Source of the DNA: Deltaproteobacteria bacterium
GTDB taxonomy: Bacteria; Desulfobacterota; GWC2-55-46
Assembly: GCA_015075075.1 (NCBI GenBank)
Contig: JABTVA010000006.1
Location: forward strand, 96,082 to 160,081
Direction: 5' to 3'
DNA: 64,000 bases
A program made the translations under genes and the position numbers. Positions 45,545-55,780 of this stretch are shown here, piece by piece (positions within the stretch are counted from its first letter, which is position 1; each line of letters starts with the position of its first letter). The notes beneath the pieces were generated by a model that saw only the letters and a list, made by a program, of their open reading frames with translations, did not search any database and was not told where the DNA came from.

Positions 45545-45949
45545 TCAGGCCTTCTCCAGTATCTCAAGCTCTATGAGCCTGTTCATGAGCCTTATGGACT
45601 CCAGGTCCCCTACGTTCCCCCCGGCCCGCAAGTCCTTGCCCCTGGTTTCGTCAAGCCTCCGGAGGCCTTCGAGTATGAGCCCCTCCGAGGACTCGTTTAT
45701 GGTCCTGTCGTGCGTGACCGCGTCAGGCTCCACCTCGAACTCGCCGTCCTTCCACGCAAGGAGCTGGAAAAAGCCGTCCGCGCCGATGGTGTCCCTGTAG
45801 ACGGCGTGTACTACCTGGCCGTCCTTGAGGTAAACGCGCCCGTATCCGAGCTCCGAGCCGAGGTGTATGGCGACCGTCTTCCGTTCCGCATTGAAGATCT
45901 GGATTATGTCCACGAGGCTCATGTCCTTGAGCCTGCCCTTAACGCCCAC
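45545..45949 (-). CDS. DUF4388 (PATAN) domain protein
   Basis: 134 residues. The PATAN/DUF4388 domain (about 1-100) is found in two-component and gliding-motility proteins of delta-type bacteria. It reads GRLKDMSLVDIIQIFNAERKTVAIHLGSELGYGRVYLKDGQVVHA and then GADGFFQLLAWKDGEFEVEPD. A helical tail (SSEGLILEGLRRLDETRGKDL) completes it. There is no enzymatic motif; such domains serve as interaction modules. It directly precedes the GAF protein with a 2-bp gap. Confidence 0.88.
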   Translation of the reverse strand: MGVKGRLKDMSLVDIIQIFNAERKTVAIHLGSELGYGRVYLKDGQVVHAVYRDTIGADGFFQLLAWKDGEFEVEPDAVTHDRTINESSEGLILEGLRRLDETRGKDLRAGGNVGDLESIRLMNRLIELEILEKA

Positions 45950-46036
45950 GCCCGCCTCCCGGTCCCGGAAAGGACCCTTTTAACCCGATTTATTTTATCC
46001 TAAAACCCTTATTTTTTCTACCCCTCGCGCCGGGCC

Positions 46037-47289
46037 CTATTCCCTTACCTGGCCCTCGCCGTAGATTATGAATTTGCGGGTAGTAAGCTCCTCAAGCCCC
46101 ATCGGGCCGAAGGCGTGTATCTTGGTGGTGGATATGCCTATCTCCGCGCCGAGCCCGAGCTGGAAGCCGTCCGAGAACCTCGTGGAGGCGTTGACGAGCA
46201 CTGTGGAGGAATTGACCTCGCGGAGAAACCTCTGGGCGTTCCCGTAGTCGCTCGTGACTATCGATTCGGTATGGAGCGAGCCGTACCGCGCTATGTGCCC
46301 GATCGCCTCGTCCATGCCGTCGACCACCTTTACGGCGAGTATGAGGTCGAGGTACTCGGCCCCCCAGTCCTCTTCGGTCGCGGGCACGGCGTCTTTCAAA
46401 ATCTCCCTCGTCCTTTCGCAGCCCCTCACTTCCACGCCTGCGGCCTTGTATTTTTCATACATGGAGGGCAGGAACTTCGGGGCAATGCCCTTATGGACGA
46501 GCAGCGTCTCCATCGCGTTGCATACGCCCGGCCTCTGGACCTTGGCATTGAAGGCTATCCGCTCGGCCATCCAGGTCGGTGATGCGTCGACAAGGCGTGG
46601 CAGACTCCCTTATAGTGCTTTATTACCGGTATCTTCGAGTTCTCGACTACGAACCTTATGAGCCCTTCTCCGCCCCTCGGTATTATGAGGTCTATCTCCT
46701 CCTCGAGCTTGAGCATCTCGAGGACGGCCTCCCTCTCGGTCGTGGGTATGACCTGTATCGCGCCCGAAGGCACGCCGGCTTGAGCGCATGCCTCTTTCAG
46801 GACCTTCGCGATGGCGTTGTTGGAGTTTATGGCTTCGCTCCCGCCCCGGAGTATCACGGCGTTCCCGGACTTGAGGCAGAGCCCTGCCGCGTCCGCGGTC
46901 ACGTTGGGCCTGGACTCGTAGATAATGCCTATCACCCCTATGGGGATGCGCATCCTCCCGACCATGAGGCCGTTCGGCCTCTTCTGCATCCCGGTTATCT
47001 CTCCCACCGGGTCGGGCAGGGCCGCGACTTCCTTGAGCCCGGCGGCCATGGAGCCTATGACCTTGTCCGAAAGCGTGAGCCTCTCGACCATTGCCTTCTG
47101 AAGGCCCTTGGCCGTGGCAGCCTCCACGTCCTTCCGATTTTCCGCCTTTAAAAACTCCGAGGCGCTCAAAAGCCCCTCGGCCATTTTCACGAGGGCCAGG
47201 TTCTTTGCGGCAGTATCGAGCCTCGCCACACCGTATGAGGCCTCTTTCGCGGCCTTTGCTATCCCCAGGACGCCATCCCTTACAGACAT
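46037..47289 (-). CDS. proA: Gamma-glutamyl phosphate reductase, shift in the middle
   Basis: Second step of proline synthesis: reduction of glutamyl-5-phosphate to the semialdehyde. The start ATG 47287-47289 ([18 protein letters not shown]) has AAGGAGA upstream. The N-terminal part is intact to [50 protein letters not shown]. The rest begins [30 protein letters not shown], containing the active-site Cys, and ends [15 protein letters not shown]. The break lies between 46560 and 46605, where one to three bases are off. ProA is normally about 415 residues, matching the joined product. It is downstream of proB. Confidence 0.9.
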
Positions 47290-47465
47290 GAAAATCTCCT
47301 TGAGAAAAGAAATGTAACTACCTTGTTTTTCTCCGGTTTTCCATTCCGAAAGGGGCGTCATAAATGGCGGGTCGACTCAGCCGCGCTCTATGCCGATACG
47401 ATACTATCGGAAGGAATCCCCCAAGGGTTTAGGAAAAACACGCATTTACATCCAGGGTGCCTCAA

Positions 47466-48593
47466 TCAGAGTACGACCAGGTTGTCCCTGTGTATGACCT
47501 CGTCGTATACCTTATAGCCAAGGACACCCACCACATCGGCGCTCTTAAGCCCCTTTATCCTCTGTATCTCGGATGAGCTGTAATTGGCGACCCCCCTCGC
47601 GAACTCCATCCCCGATTGGTCCACGCAATGGACGACCTCGCCTGCTTCGAATGCGCCGTCGACCTCCCTTATACCCGAGGGAAGGAGGCTTCTCCCCTTT
47701 TTGAGGAGAGCTTCCCTTGCGCCGTCGTCAACGAAGACCCTTCCCGTGGGCCGCGCGGAGAAGGCTATCCAGTGCTTCTTGCTCGTGAGCCTGTCCTCCT
47801 TGGGGAGAAATAGCGTGCCCTCGTCCTCGCCCGCCATGACGCGCCCTATTACGCCCGGCCTGTTCCCGTTCGCGATGACCGTCGCTGCGCCGAAGTGGGC
47901 CGCAAGCCTCGCGGCCTCGCACTTGGACCTTATGCCTCCGGTGCCGAGGCGGTTCGCTGAATTTGCCATCGAGTCGGTCTTCAGGACGTCGACGTCCTCG
48001 ACCACATGGACCTTTTTCGCGTCAGGGGACGCCTTGGGGTCTTTGTCATAGAGCCCGTCTATGTCTGAGAGTATGAGGAGGAGGTCGGCCTCGACGAGGT
48101 TCGTGGCAAGGGCCGAGAGGGCGTCGTTGTCGCCGAACTTTATCTCCTCCACTGCCACGGTGTCGTTCTCGTTTATGACAGGCACTATGCCGAGCCTGAA
48201 AAGGGCGGTGAGGGTATTGCGGGCGTTAAGGAAGCGCTTGCGGCTCCCCAGGTCGTCGTGGGTAAGGAGCACCTGGGCGGCCTTCTCGTCCACCGCAGAG
48301 AACGCGCTGTCGTACATGGCCATGAGCGAGCCCTGCCCCACTGCGGCGGCGGCCTGCCGCTCGGGTATCGCTACAGGCCTCTCCCTCATGCCGAGCCTCC
48401 TCATGCCGAGGGCGATCGCGCCAGAGCTTACCACCGCTGTCTCCCTGCCCGAGGCCTTGAGTTCTTTTATAGCGGAGGCGAGCCTTCCGAATATGTCGGC
48501 GCCGTCAACGGGCGGGGCGGCTATTACGGCGCTCCCGACCTTGATTACGACCCTCCGGGCCCTCTTTGCTATCTTCTTTCTTACGTCTTTCAC
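47466..48593 (-). CDS. proB: Glutamate 5-kinase
   Basis: First enzyme of proline synthesis; 375 residues, with an amino-acid kinase domain (about 1-260) and a C-terminal PUA domain (about 280-370). Key stretches are VVIKVGSAVI, AVVSSGAIALGMRRLG, QAAAAVGQGSLMAMYD, VPVINENDTVAVEEIKFGDNDALSALAT, LLLILSDIDGLYDKDP and GTGGIRSKCEAARLA. The start is a GTG at 48591-48593 that overlaps the obgE stop (GTGA), so it is translationally coupled to obgE. proA follows after a gap of about 180 bp. Confidence 0.96.
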   Translation of the reverse strand: MKDVRKKIAKRARRVVIKVGSAVIAAPPVDGADIFGRLASAIKELKASGRETAVVSSGAIALGMRRLGMRERPVAIPERQAAAAVGQGSLMAMYDSAFSAVDEKAAQVLLTHDDLGSRKRFLNARNTLTALFRLGIVPVINENDTVAVEEIKFGDNDALSALATNLVEADLLLILSDIDGLYDKDPKASPDAKKVHVVEDVDVLKTDSMANSANRLGTGGIRSKCEAARLAAHFGAATVIANGNRPGVIGRVMAGEDEGTLFLPKEDRLTSKKHWIAFSARPTGRVFVDDGAREALLKKGRSLLPSGIREVDGAFEAGEVVHCVDQSGMEFARGVANYSSSEIQRIKGLKSADVVGVLGYKVYDEVIHRDNLVVL

Positions 48594-49618
48594 CTTGCCT
48601 CGGATGCTCCCCCGCCCTTTGAGGCGGATACCTCCCTGCCGACGTAGTTCACAAGCTCCTTAAGGCCTTTTCCCGTGGCTGCTGAAATCGAAAATACCTT
48701 TATACCCAAACCGTTAAAAAATTTCAATAACTCCGGGACCTTCTCCTCGGCCTCGGGTATGTCGGTCTTGTTGAGCGCAACCACCTGGGGCCGCTCCGCC
48801 AGCTCGGCCTTGAAGGCCCTTAGCTCCCGGTTCACTATCTCGAAGTCCTCTTTCGGGTCCCTTCCGGATACGGGAGAGAGGTCTATGACATGGATGAATA
48901 TGCTCGTCCGCTCGATGTGCTTCAAAAACCTCACGCCGAGCCCCTTGCCCTCGTGCGCCCCTTCTATGAGGCCCGGTATGTCGGCCACGACGAAGCCCCC
49001 GAAATCGCCGAACTGCACTATGCCGAGGTTCGGGAAGAGGGTCGTGAAGGGTTAATCGGCGATCCACGGCTTCGCGGCCGAGATGTGGGAGATGAGGGTC
49101 GATTTCCCGGCGTTCGGAAAGCCTATTATGCCGACGTCGGCAAGGAGCTTGAGCTCGAGCTTAAGGTTTCTTTCCTCGCCCGGCTCGCCGGGCTGGGCGA
49201 ACCTGGGCGTCTGGTGTGTAGAGGTCGCGAAATGGGCGTTCCCCTTGCCGCCCCTTCCGGCCCGCGAAACCAGGTACTCCTGGCCGTCCTCCACGAGGTC
49301 GGCGAGCACCTCACCTGTATCCGCGTCCTTTACGACAGTGCCCACGGGCACGTTTATACGTAAATCCAGCCCGTCCCTGCCGCTGCACATGCTGCCCATG
49401 CCGTGCTGGCCCCGCTCGGCCTTGTATTCGCGCTTGTATTTGAAATCGAGTAGGCTTGCGAGCCTGCCCTCGGCAACGAGGATGACGTCCCCGCCCCTTC
49501 CGCCGTTGCCGCCGTCAGGGCCGCCCTTGGGCACGTACTTCTCCCGCCTGAAGCTAACGCAGCCCCTCCCGCCGTCGCCGGCCTTTACGTATATCTTTGC
49601 CTCATCTATGAACTTCAT
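48590..49618 (-). CDS. obgE: GTPase Obg, one in-frame stop
   Basis: Essential ribosome-associated GTPase of 342 residues. The Gly-rich OBG domain ([33 protein letters not shown]) is followed by the G domain with [10 protein letters not shown] (G1), [12 protein letters not shown] (G3), ALNKTDI (G4) and ISAATGKGL (G5). The two open pieces, 49618-49052 and 49018-48590, are in the same frame. They are separated by a TAA at 49052-49054 exactly where the near-invariant ADYPFTTL would need a Tyr codon; [10 protein letters not shown] follows. So this is a single-base substitution (TAC/TAT to TAA), real or erroneous, in the switch I region. It lies downstream of rpmA and overlaps proB. Confidence 0.92.
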
Positions 49619-49779
49619 TTTTATGATTCCGTTCGGCGCTCACGCGGATTGCCTCCGGCAAGGCACGTTCTGCGCACCATTGAATTTGCAAGATACCTTT
49701 TAACGCGCTGGCGCGCTTCATGAATTGTTCGCTCGGCCTTATGCCCGGATTTACCTCTTAAATAAAAACGCCGAAATGC

Positions 49780-49832
49780 AAAAAGGGCGGATGGAAAGAC
49801 TGAAAAAGCCTCTCCTTTCCGCCCATTTTTTT
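49780..49832 (-). terminator. Terminator after rpmA
   Basis: On the minus strand GGGCGGAAAG pairs with CTTTCCATCCGCCC, followed by TTTTTGC. On the plus strand an ATTTTTTTC follows, so it may work both ways. It sits 12-60 bp beyond the rpmA stop and separates the ribosomal genes from obgE. Confidence 0.7.
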
Positions 49833-49843
49833 CAGACCTTTTT

Positions 49844-50083
49844 CTACTGCGGAAGGATGTTTACGACCTTCTTGGCTCCCCTGTCCTCGAACTGGACCAC
49901 CCCGCTTACCTTCGCGAATATGGTGAAGTCCCTGCCCATGCCCGCGTTCGAGCCGGGGTATACCTTGCTCCCCACCTGCCTCACTGTTATGGACCGGCGG
50001 AGACGGCCTGGCCCGAAGCGCGCTCCCTTCTCTGGCCGTTCAGGTCCCTTCCGTTCCTTGAGCTTCCGCCTGCCTTCGCAGGC
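49844..50083 (-). CDS. rpmA: Ribosomal protein L27, start region damaged
   Basis: 50S subunit protein L27. The joined reading gives [55 protein letters not shown] and [18 protein letters not shown], stop TAG 49844-49846. The expected MAHKKAGG start is corrupted to ACAGGCCTGCGAAGGCAGG, and one to two further shifts lie around 49990-50010. AGGAGG stands at the right place upstream (about 50090). L27 is universal in bacteria, so error is the sensible explanation. A family A repeat (50109-50228) separates it from rplU. Confidence 0.85.
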   Translation of the reverse strand, partial: ACEGRRKLKERKGPERPEKGARFGPGRLRRSITVRQVGSKVYPGSNAGMGRDFTIFAKVSGVVQFEDRGAKKVVNILPQ

Positions 50084-50108
50084 CTGTCAAAACCTCCTGA
50101 AGCCTTTG

Positions 50109-50228
50109 GCAGGCTGCTGAAAAGCCTAATCTGCGGCGTCGTCTTCAAAATCGTCACTGCGGCGTACACAAAGTACGCCTCATTCCTCTTTCTCGACTCT
50201 GCACTCGCGAGCTTTTGGGGCAGCCTGT
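50109..50228. repeat. Family A MITE-like repeat, copy 4 (inverted)
   Basis: About 120 bp, 'aggctgctgaaaagcc' to 'ttttggggcagcctg', with an inner hairpin GGCGTAC-acaaa-GTACGCC. It lies between rplU and rpmA, which are normally adjacent, so the insertion sits inside an operon. Confidence 0.7.
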
Positions 50229-50257
50229 GATTTTTGAGGTTTTCAGCGGCTAAAATA

Positions 50258-50563
50258 TCAAGACCTGATTTCCTGTATCTTTATGCTGGTGAAGGGGCGC
50301 TGTGACCCTGGCGCTTGTCGTAGCCTTTCCGCCTCTTCTTCTTGTAGATAATAACCTTCTTGTCCCTGTCCTGGGTGAGTATCTCGGCGACGACTACGGC
50401 CCCCTCCACCCTCAGGGCGCCACCTTTATGCTCTCTCCCTCGCCGACGGCAGCGCATCAGGCTCAATCCGAGCGCCGGGCTCGCCGGAGAGCTTCTCAAC
50501 ATTCAGGACGTCTCCTTCCGAGACCCTGTACTGCTTTCCGCCTGTTTTTATGACCGCATACAT
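50258..50563 (-). CDS. rplU: Ribosomal protein L21, two shifts
   Basis: 50S subunit protein L21, about 101 residues. It starts [25 protein letters not shown] at 50563. After shifts near 50440 come [38 protein letters not shown]. After a shift near 50300 the C-terminus [11 protein letters not shown] runs to TGA 50258-50260. Order rplU-rpmA-obgE-proB-proA is the classic arrangement and confirms the call. Confidence 0.87.
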
Positions 50564-50754
50564 CTTCGAATGCCCTCCAGGAATCTATTCCAAGCCATTT
50601 GCCAAATATTTGAATGTTAAATAATAACGGTTTTGGAAACCCGTGTCAAGCCCTTTGTCACAGGGTGCAAGGCGACCCTTGCCTGAAGCAATCTGGCCTT
50701 GCAAACACCTCTCGGATATTCTATCCTGTCTCCTGCAAAAAAAGCAGATTATTA

Positions 50755-50896
50755 AGGCAAGCTCTAAAATTTGGGATTTTTCCCGCTTTTCCCGGAAGGG
50801 CGGGAATAAAAAGCGCAGCATATATGTGAATATGTGAGCATTTTTATTCACGCCCTGACACAGGGGTCCGGGGAAAAGATGAATTTTAGAGCTTGT
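50755..50896. repeat. Family B MITE-like repeat, copy 2
   Basis: About 140 bp with the best-preserved ends: CAAGCTCTAAAATT at the left and AATTTTAGAGCTTG at the right are perfect 14-bp inverted repeats. The inner hairpin is GAATAAAAAGC...GCATTTTTATTC around catatatgtgaatatgtga. Confidence 0.8.
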
Positions 50897-50916
50897 TGAA
50901 AAACTCCGTTTTTATT

Positions 50917-51051
50917 CAGGCTGCTCAAAAAGCTCCAAACGCGAGGCCCCGGTTGGAACAGGGGAACTGGGAATGAGTCGAACTTTTCTTGTACGCCGGG
51001 TGTCAAGCGACGTAGCCTTCGAAGCAGATGGACTTTTTCAGCAGCCTGTTA
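50917..51051. repeat. Family A MITE-like repeat, copy 2
   Basis: About 135 bp and nearly identical over its length to the copy at 12056-12190 (shared gaggcccc.gttggaacaggggaactggg and tgtcaagcgacgtagccttcga). The central hairpin is partly decayed here (gtcgaac..ttgtacgcc). Confidence 0.78.
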
Positions 51052-51134
51052 GTGCTTGCCTTAAAATATTTCCATAGAGAGCCAGCCTGCCAAGCACGTC
51101 CCGCCCGCGGGCGCGCACCGCAGCCTGAAGACCC

Positions 51135-53711
51135 ATGCAGCCAGCAAGAGAGCTCCGGAAAGACCATATCGTACTCGCCTTCTTTTTCGTTACCGGCCTT
51201 ACGGGCCTCGCCTACGAGGTCGTATGGATACGGCTCCTTATACTATCCTTCGGCTCCACCCAGTTCGCGGTCACCACGGTCCTTTCGACCTTCATGGCCG
51301 GGCTCGCGCTCGGGAGCGCTATCTTCGGCAGGGTCGTTGACCGCTCCGGCCATCCCCTCAGGACCTACGCCATCCTCATAGTCGCGCTCGGAGCATACTG
51401 CGTCGCCTCGCCCCTGGTCTTCAGCCTCATAAAGTCCGCCTACCTGTACGCCTCGCCCATAACCGGGGATTCCACTTACAGGGCCGGTTTCGAGCCAATG
51501 CAGTTCGGGCTGTCGCTCCTGGCCCTTATCGTCCCGACGACGCTCATGGGCGGCACGCTGCCCGCGGTCGTCAAACACTTCGCCTCGACCGAGAGGATAG
51601 GTTTCCACATAGCCGTCCCGTATGCCGTAAACACCCTCGGCGCTGTCACGGGCTGCCTCGCCACTGGGCTCTTCTCGCTATACTACCTCGGCGTTAGCTC
51701 GACCCTTTACCTGGCAGGGGCAATGGACATTATCGCCGGGTTCCTGTTACTCGCTTTTTTCAGGCATGACGGCGCGCGAAAGGCAGGCCCGGCGCCGGAG
51801 GCAATAGCTCCCTGCGTCCGGGAGGCAGACGCCGCAAAAGGGCGGCTGAACGCCTTCATCATATCCGCCTTCCTGCTTTCCGGCTTCGCGAGCCTCGCAT
51901 ATGAAGTCCTCTGGACGCGGATACTCTCGCTTGTCCTGGGCTCGTCAGTGTACGCGTTCACCATAATGCTCTCGACATTTCTCGCCGGGATCGGCCTCGG
52001 GAGCATCGCCTTCGCCCCGCTCGTGGACAGGTTGCGGCGGCCCGTATTCTGGTTCGCGCTCCTCGAGGCCGCAATAGGCCTCTTCGCCCTCGCCTCCATA
52101 TTCCTTTATAAAGAGCTCCCGTTCGTGTTCTTCAACCTCAAGCAGGCCTTTGGCGAGAGGTTCTGGCTCTTCCTCGTCTTCAAGTTCCTCATGGCCGGAG
52201 CGGTCATGATTGTGCCCACGCTCGCGATGGGCGCCCTATTCCCTCTCGTCAACAGGATATATTCGGAGGGGCGCCGGTCCATCGGGAAGAGGGTCGGGAA
52301 CGTCTACTTCTTCAACACCTCCGGAGCGATACTCGGCTCGTTCGCCGGCGGCTTTATCCTCATCCCCTGGCTCGGGGCTCAGAACGGGGTAGTCCTCATA
52401 GCGGCCCTCAACATGGCGATATGCATTTCCGCGCTGGCCTTCTCAGGCCTTTCCGCCTCATGGAAATACCGGTGGGCTGCCGCGTTTGCGGCAATTTACG
52501 CTGTAACGGCCCTCATGCTCCCGTCATGGGAACGGCAGGCAATGACGACCGGGATGTACGCGAACGATTACGGGGATACCGGCGGGAAGGCCTCCTTCAG
52601 GGACTGGGACTTTAACGACAGGCTCCTCTACTACAACGAGGGGCTTAACGCCGTCATAACCGTCCGTAGCTCGGGGCCTGACGGAGAGACGCTCACCTAT
52701 CAGGCGAACGGGAAACAGGAGGCGAGAAGCGTCCGGGGAAAGCCCCCGGCAAGCTGGACGGTCCTCGGCCACATCCCGGCCATACTCCACCGCGGGGACC
52801 CCCGGGACGCGCTACTCATAGGGCTCGGCTCGGGCGTGACCCTCGGCATGATGGAGCTTTACCCCTTCAGGGCCTTTGACGTGGTCGAGCTCGAGCCCGC
52901 CGTGGTGGACGCGGCAAGGTTCTTCTCCAGGGCAAACAACAACGCGCTCGAAGACCCGAGGGTGCGCCTCCATGTGACCGACGGCAGGAGCTTCCTCTCG
53001 TCGATCAGGCGCAAATACGACGTCATCGTGTCGGGCGTTTCGGACCCCTGGATTTCCGGGGTTTCAAACCTTTTCACATACGACTACTTCATGGAGCTCA
53101 AGGGCAGGCTGAATGATGGCGGCATAGTGGCGGTCTGGTTTTCCAACTACAACAGCACGCCTGAGGACTTCAAAACAGGCCTCAACTCCTTTGCCGCCGC
53201 CTTCCCGCACGCGAGCGTCTGGTTCCATTTCAGGGAGTCCCTCGACCTGGTGGTCGTCGGGAGCGTCGGGGAGCACCCGGTTGACATGGCGCGGCTCAGG
53301 GCGGTCTTCGCTGACCGCGGCATAAGGGAGAGCCTTGGAAGCGTTGACATAAACACGCCCTACGAGCTTTCCGGCCTGTACCTCGCCGGCGACAAGGGAC
53401 CTCCATCATCGTCGGACTCCGTCGTAGTCGGGACGAGAGGCCGGTCTCAGGTCTCTCCAAGGACAGGAAGGTGACCGGCCCGGAAAGGGTCGCTTGGGAT
53501 GCCAAAGTCGGCTGATGGGGCGTCGCCGGGAGTGGTGCTCCGTGGAGAGAGTCCCGGGGAATTCTATCTGAACCTCGGGAAGAGCTTGAACCAGTACGCT
53601 TTCAGGCTCGAACATTCCCGCCGGGCCTTCCTCAGGTCGCTCGAATTCGACCCAGGGAACGCGGAAGCGCGTCTTTACGCCGAAAGGCTCGGAGAAGAGC
53701 TCGGCCGCTGA
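51135..53711 (+). CDS. Membrane-embedded spermidine synthase-like protein, shift near the end
   Basis: Two blocks of about six to seven membrane segments each form the N-terminal two thirds. The repeat motif is GLTGLAYEVVWIRLLILSFGSTQFA (about residue 20) and GFASLAYEVLWTRILSLVLGSSVYA (about 255). A soluble spermidine synthase-type domain (about 480-750) follows: LIGLGSGVTLGMMELYPF, VVELEPAVVDAARFF, VTDGRSFL, YDVIVSGVSDPW and YDYFMELKGRL. The open frame ends at 53474. A tail (EFYLNLGKSLNQYAFRLEHSRRAFLRSLEFDPGNAEA, TPR-like) continues in another frame to TGA 53709-53711, so a shift near 53400-53500 is likely. Polyamine or other aminopropyl/methyl-type chemistry at the membrane is possible; the true reaction is unknown. 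Confidence 0.8.
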
Positions 53712-53768
53712 CATCTCCTTTTCTTCCCTCCTTGCAAAATCCGGCGAAATCGGCAAGAATCACATGGT

Positions 53769-54928
53769 ATGGACCGGGGCGAAGGAGAAAAAAAATACGT
53801 CTTCGGGCTTAACCGGAACGTATTCTATACAGGTGTCGTGAGCATGCTGATGGACATCTCTTCCGAGATGGTCTATCCGCTGCTGCCGCTTTTCCTCACT
53901 ACGGTCCTCGGCGCCACAAAGACGGCGGTAGGCATAATCGAGGGCATAGCCGAGACCACGGCCTCGATCCTCAAGATCTTTTCGGGCTGGCTCTCCGACA
54001 AGCTCGGCAAAAGAAAGCTCCTCATGGGAGCCGGCTACGGCATATCCGCCGTCAGCAGGCCCCTCATCGCAATCGCGACCGCGTGGTCGCACGTGCTCGG
54101 CGCAAGGTTCATAGACAGGGTCGGCAAGGGCACAAGGACCGCCCCGCGTGACGCGATAATCGCGGATTCCACCGAGCGGGAGAAGCTCGGGCTCGCGTTC
54201 GGCTTTCACAGGTCAATGGACACGGTGGGGGCCATAATAGGCCCGGGCATCGCGTTCCTGATACTCCTTTTCTTCGTCGGCAACCTCCGGCTCGTATTCC
54301 TCCTCTCGACCATACCGGCCCTGATATCCGTCCTGGTCATAATATTCTTCATCGGCAAAAGGACGAAAGACGAGGCCGCCAGGCTCAGGGCTCTCGATAT
54401 CCGGACTTCGCAGCGGCGCTATCTTGTGGTGGTCGGGATATTCTCGCTCGGATACTTCGCCGACGCATTCGTTATCTCAGGTGGCAGAAGACCTGAGGGG
54501 TGAGTACGCGCTCATCCGCATAATATGTATTCAATATCGTCTGGCGCTTTCCTCAACGCCCATGGGGCTTTCGCCGATAAATGGGCTCGGCGCATGGTGC
54601 TGGAGCGTTTATTCTCGTCATATTCGTCCTCATCATGCTTCCCACCGAAGCCCTCCATATATGGATACTCTTCCCGCTCTACGGCATATACAAAGGCATG
54701 AGCGAGGGGACCCTCAGGGCCTATCTCGCGACCCTCGCCCCGCCTGAACGGAAGGCCACGGCCTTCGGCGTGTACCATACGGTAGTCGGTCTCATGCTCC
54801 TTCCGGCGAGCGTGGTAGCCGGCTACCTCTGGGACAACGTGGGCCCGGAGGCTACCTTCCTTTACGGAAGCGGCATGTCGGCCTTAGCCGCCGTTATTTT
54901 CGTGATATTCAGGCCGGGGAAGGGATGA
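53769..54928 (+). CDS. MFS transporter, shift in the middle
   Basis: About 385 residues and 12 membrane segments when joined. The first piece runs from MDRGEGEKKYVFGLNRNVFYTG to GIFSLGYFADAFVI. The MFS loop 2-3 signature is GWLSDKLGKRKLLMGAGYGISA, and RFIDRVGKGTRTAPRDAIIAD follows. The second piece starts about 54581: FILVIFVLIMLPTEALHIWILFPLYGIYKG, then APPERKATAFGVYHTVVGLMLLPASVVAG. In between (54480-54580) a region matching LALLSTPMG..AD is scattered over frames. The RVGKGTRTAPRDA loop is typical of a widespread MFS subfamily of unknown substrate. The end overlaps the convergent DUF3108 gene by 45 bp. Confidence 0.82.
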
Positions 54929-55780
54929 GATGGCCGGGACGGCTTGAGATGCCGCGGCGGTGCGGGAAAGGTTTACCTCGCGGAGCTTGCCCTTGACGTC
55001 TCCGAAGAGCAAAACGCCCTTGGCTACGGCCTGCACGGGCAGCATCCCGTTCGTGAAATTTATCTCTATTTCGCCGTTCTTGGAGCCGAAGAGGTCCTTG
55101 TCTATCCGGGCATCGGCCAGGTAGTCGGAGGTCCTCCTTTTCCTTTTCTTCTTGAGCTCCTTTTCAGGCACTATCCTTATGCTTATCTCGGGGAAACGGC
55201 CGTCTTTGGGGAAGCTCGCTATATTGTAGACTCGCCCTTCCTCTATCTTCCCGTAGGCGCCGAACCTGAAATTATAGAAAGCCGCTATGGGGTCGTCTAC
55301 GAACATCCCCTCAGGTATATCAGCCGACCCGTCTTTGTCCTTTTTTTCGCCCTTCCAATACTCCCAGCTCACGGTCCTTTTCGCGTAATCCACGGTATGG
55401 ACCGACCTTTTCCTGTCGTTCCCGTCTATCTCGACCTCTTTCTTAAAGCTCTCGGTCACGAACCTTTTGCCGTCTCCGGTCATCCTGAGCGTGGCAACAT
55501 ACTTATCCCGCCTGTGGCGCAAAATCGCTCCCACGAAGCCGGTGGTCTGGGCCGTAAGGGTTGCCGTGTACAGGCCGCCTTCCACTTCATCTATCTTGAG
55601 CCTCCCTTCAGCGACATCGTCGAATATCCAGAAACCTATCTCGTAGACGAGCTCTTCGCCGGCAAAGGCCTGGCCTATGGTCTTTCCGTTTCCGGAACCT
55701 GCATGCAGTGGGGCGGCTGTCGATGAGAGGAGAAGTAAAACGAAACCTAAGCGGAAAAAGGATTTAATCAAAGTACGCAT
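54884..55780 (-). CDS. Secreted DUF3108 protein
   Basis: 298 residues. The start at 55778-55780 (MRTLIKSFFRLGFVLLLLSSTAAPLHAG) gives a clear signal peptide; the longer frame from 55933 is rejected. The mature protein matches DUF3108: FAGEELVYEIGFWIFDDVAEGRLKI, RDKYVATLRMTGDGKRFVTESFKKEVE, DDPIAAFYNFRFG and GVLLFGDVKGKLREVNLS near the end. It is probably a periplasmic beta-rich protein; the role is unknown, though some relatives are linked to cell-envelope lipids. The C-terminus overlaps the end of the convergent MFS gene. Confidence 0.85.
   Translation of the reverse strand: MRTLIKSFFRLGFVLLLLSSTAAPLHAGSGNGKTIGQAFAGEELVYEIGFWIFDDVAEGRLKIDEVEGGLYTATLTAQTTGFVGAILRHRRDKYVATLRMTGDGKRFVTESFKKEVEIDGNDRKRSVHTVDYAKRTVSWEYWKGEKKDKDGSADIPEGMFVDDPIAAFYNFRFGAYGKIEEGRVYNIASFPKDGRFPEISIRIVPEKELKKKRKRRTSDYLADARIDKDLFGSKNGEIEINFTNGMLPVQAVAKGVLLFGDVKGKLREVNLSRTAAASQAVPAISSLPRPEYHENNGG

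Larger units (their letters stand above)
50564..51134. other. Intergenic region of two MITE-like repeats
   Basis: No gene. It holds family B copy 2 (50755-50896) and family A copy 2 (50917-51051) in tandem, with only about 20 bp between. The segment 50620-50750 shows nothing recognisable; the rplU promoter should lie there. Confidence 0.6.

Noticed and set aside
48590..49618. obgE, proA, rplU, rpmA, rpsT as genuine pseudogenes
   Set aside because: They are essential or central genes in canonical order, and every piece retains family motifs in an adjacent frame; sequencing error is more likely.
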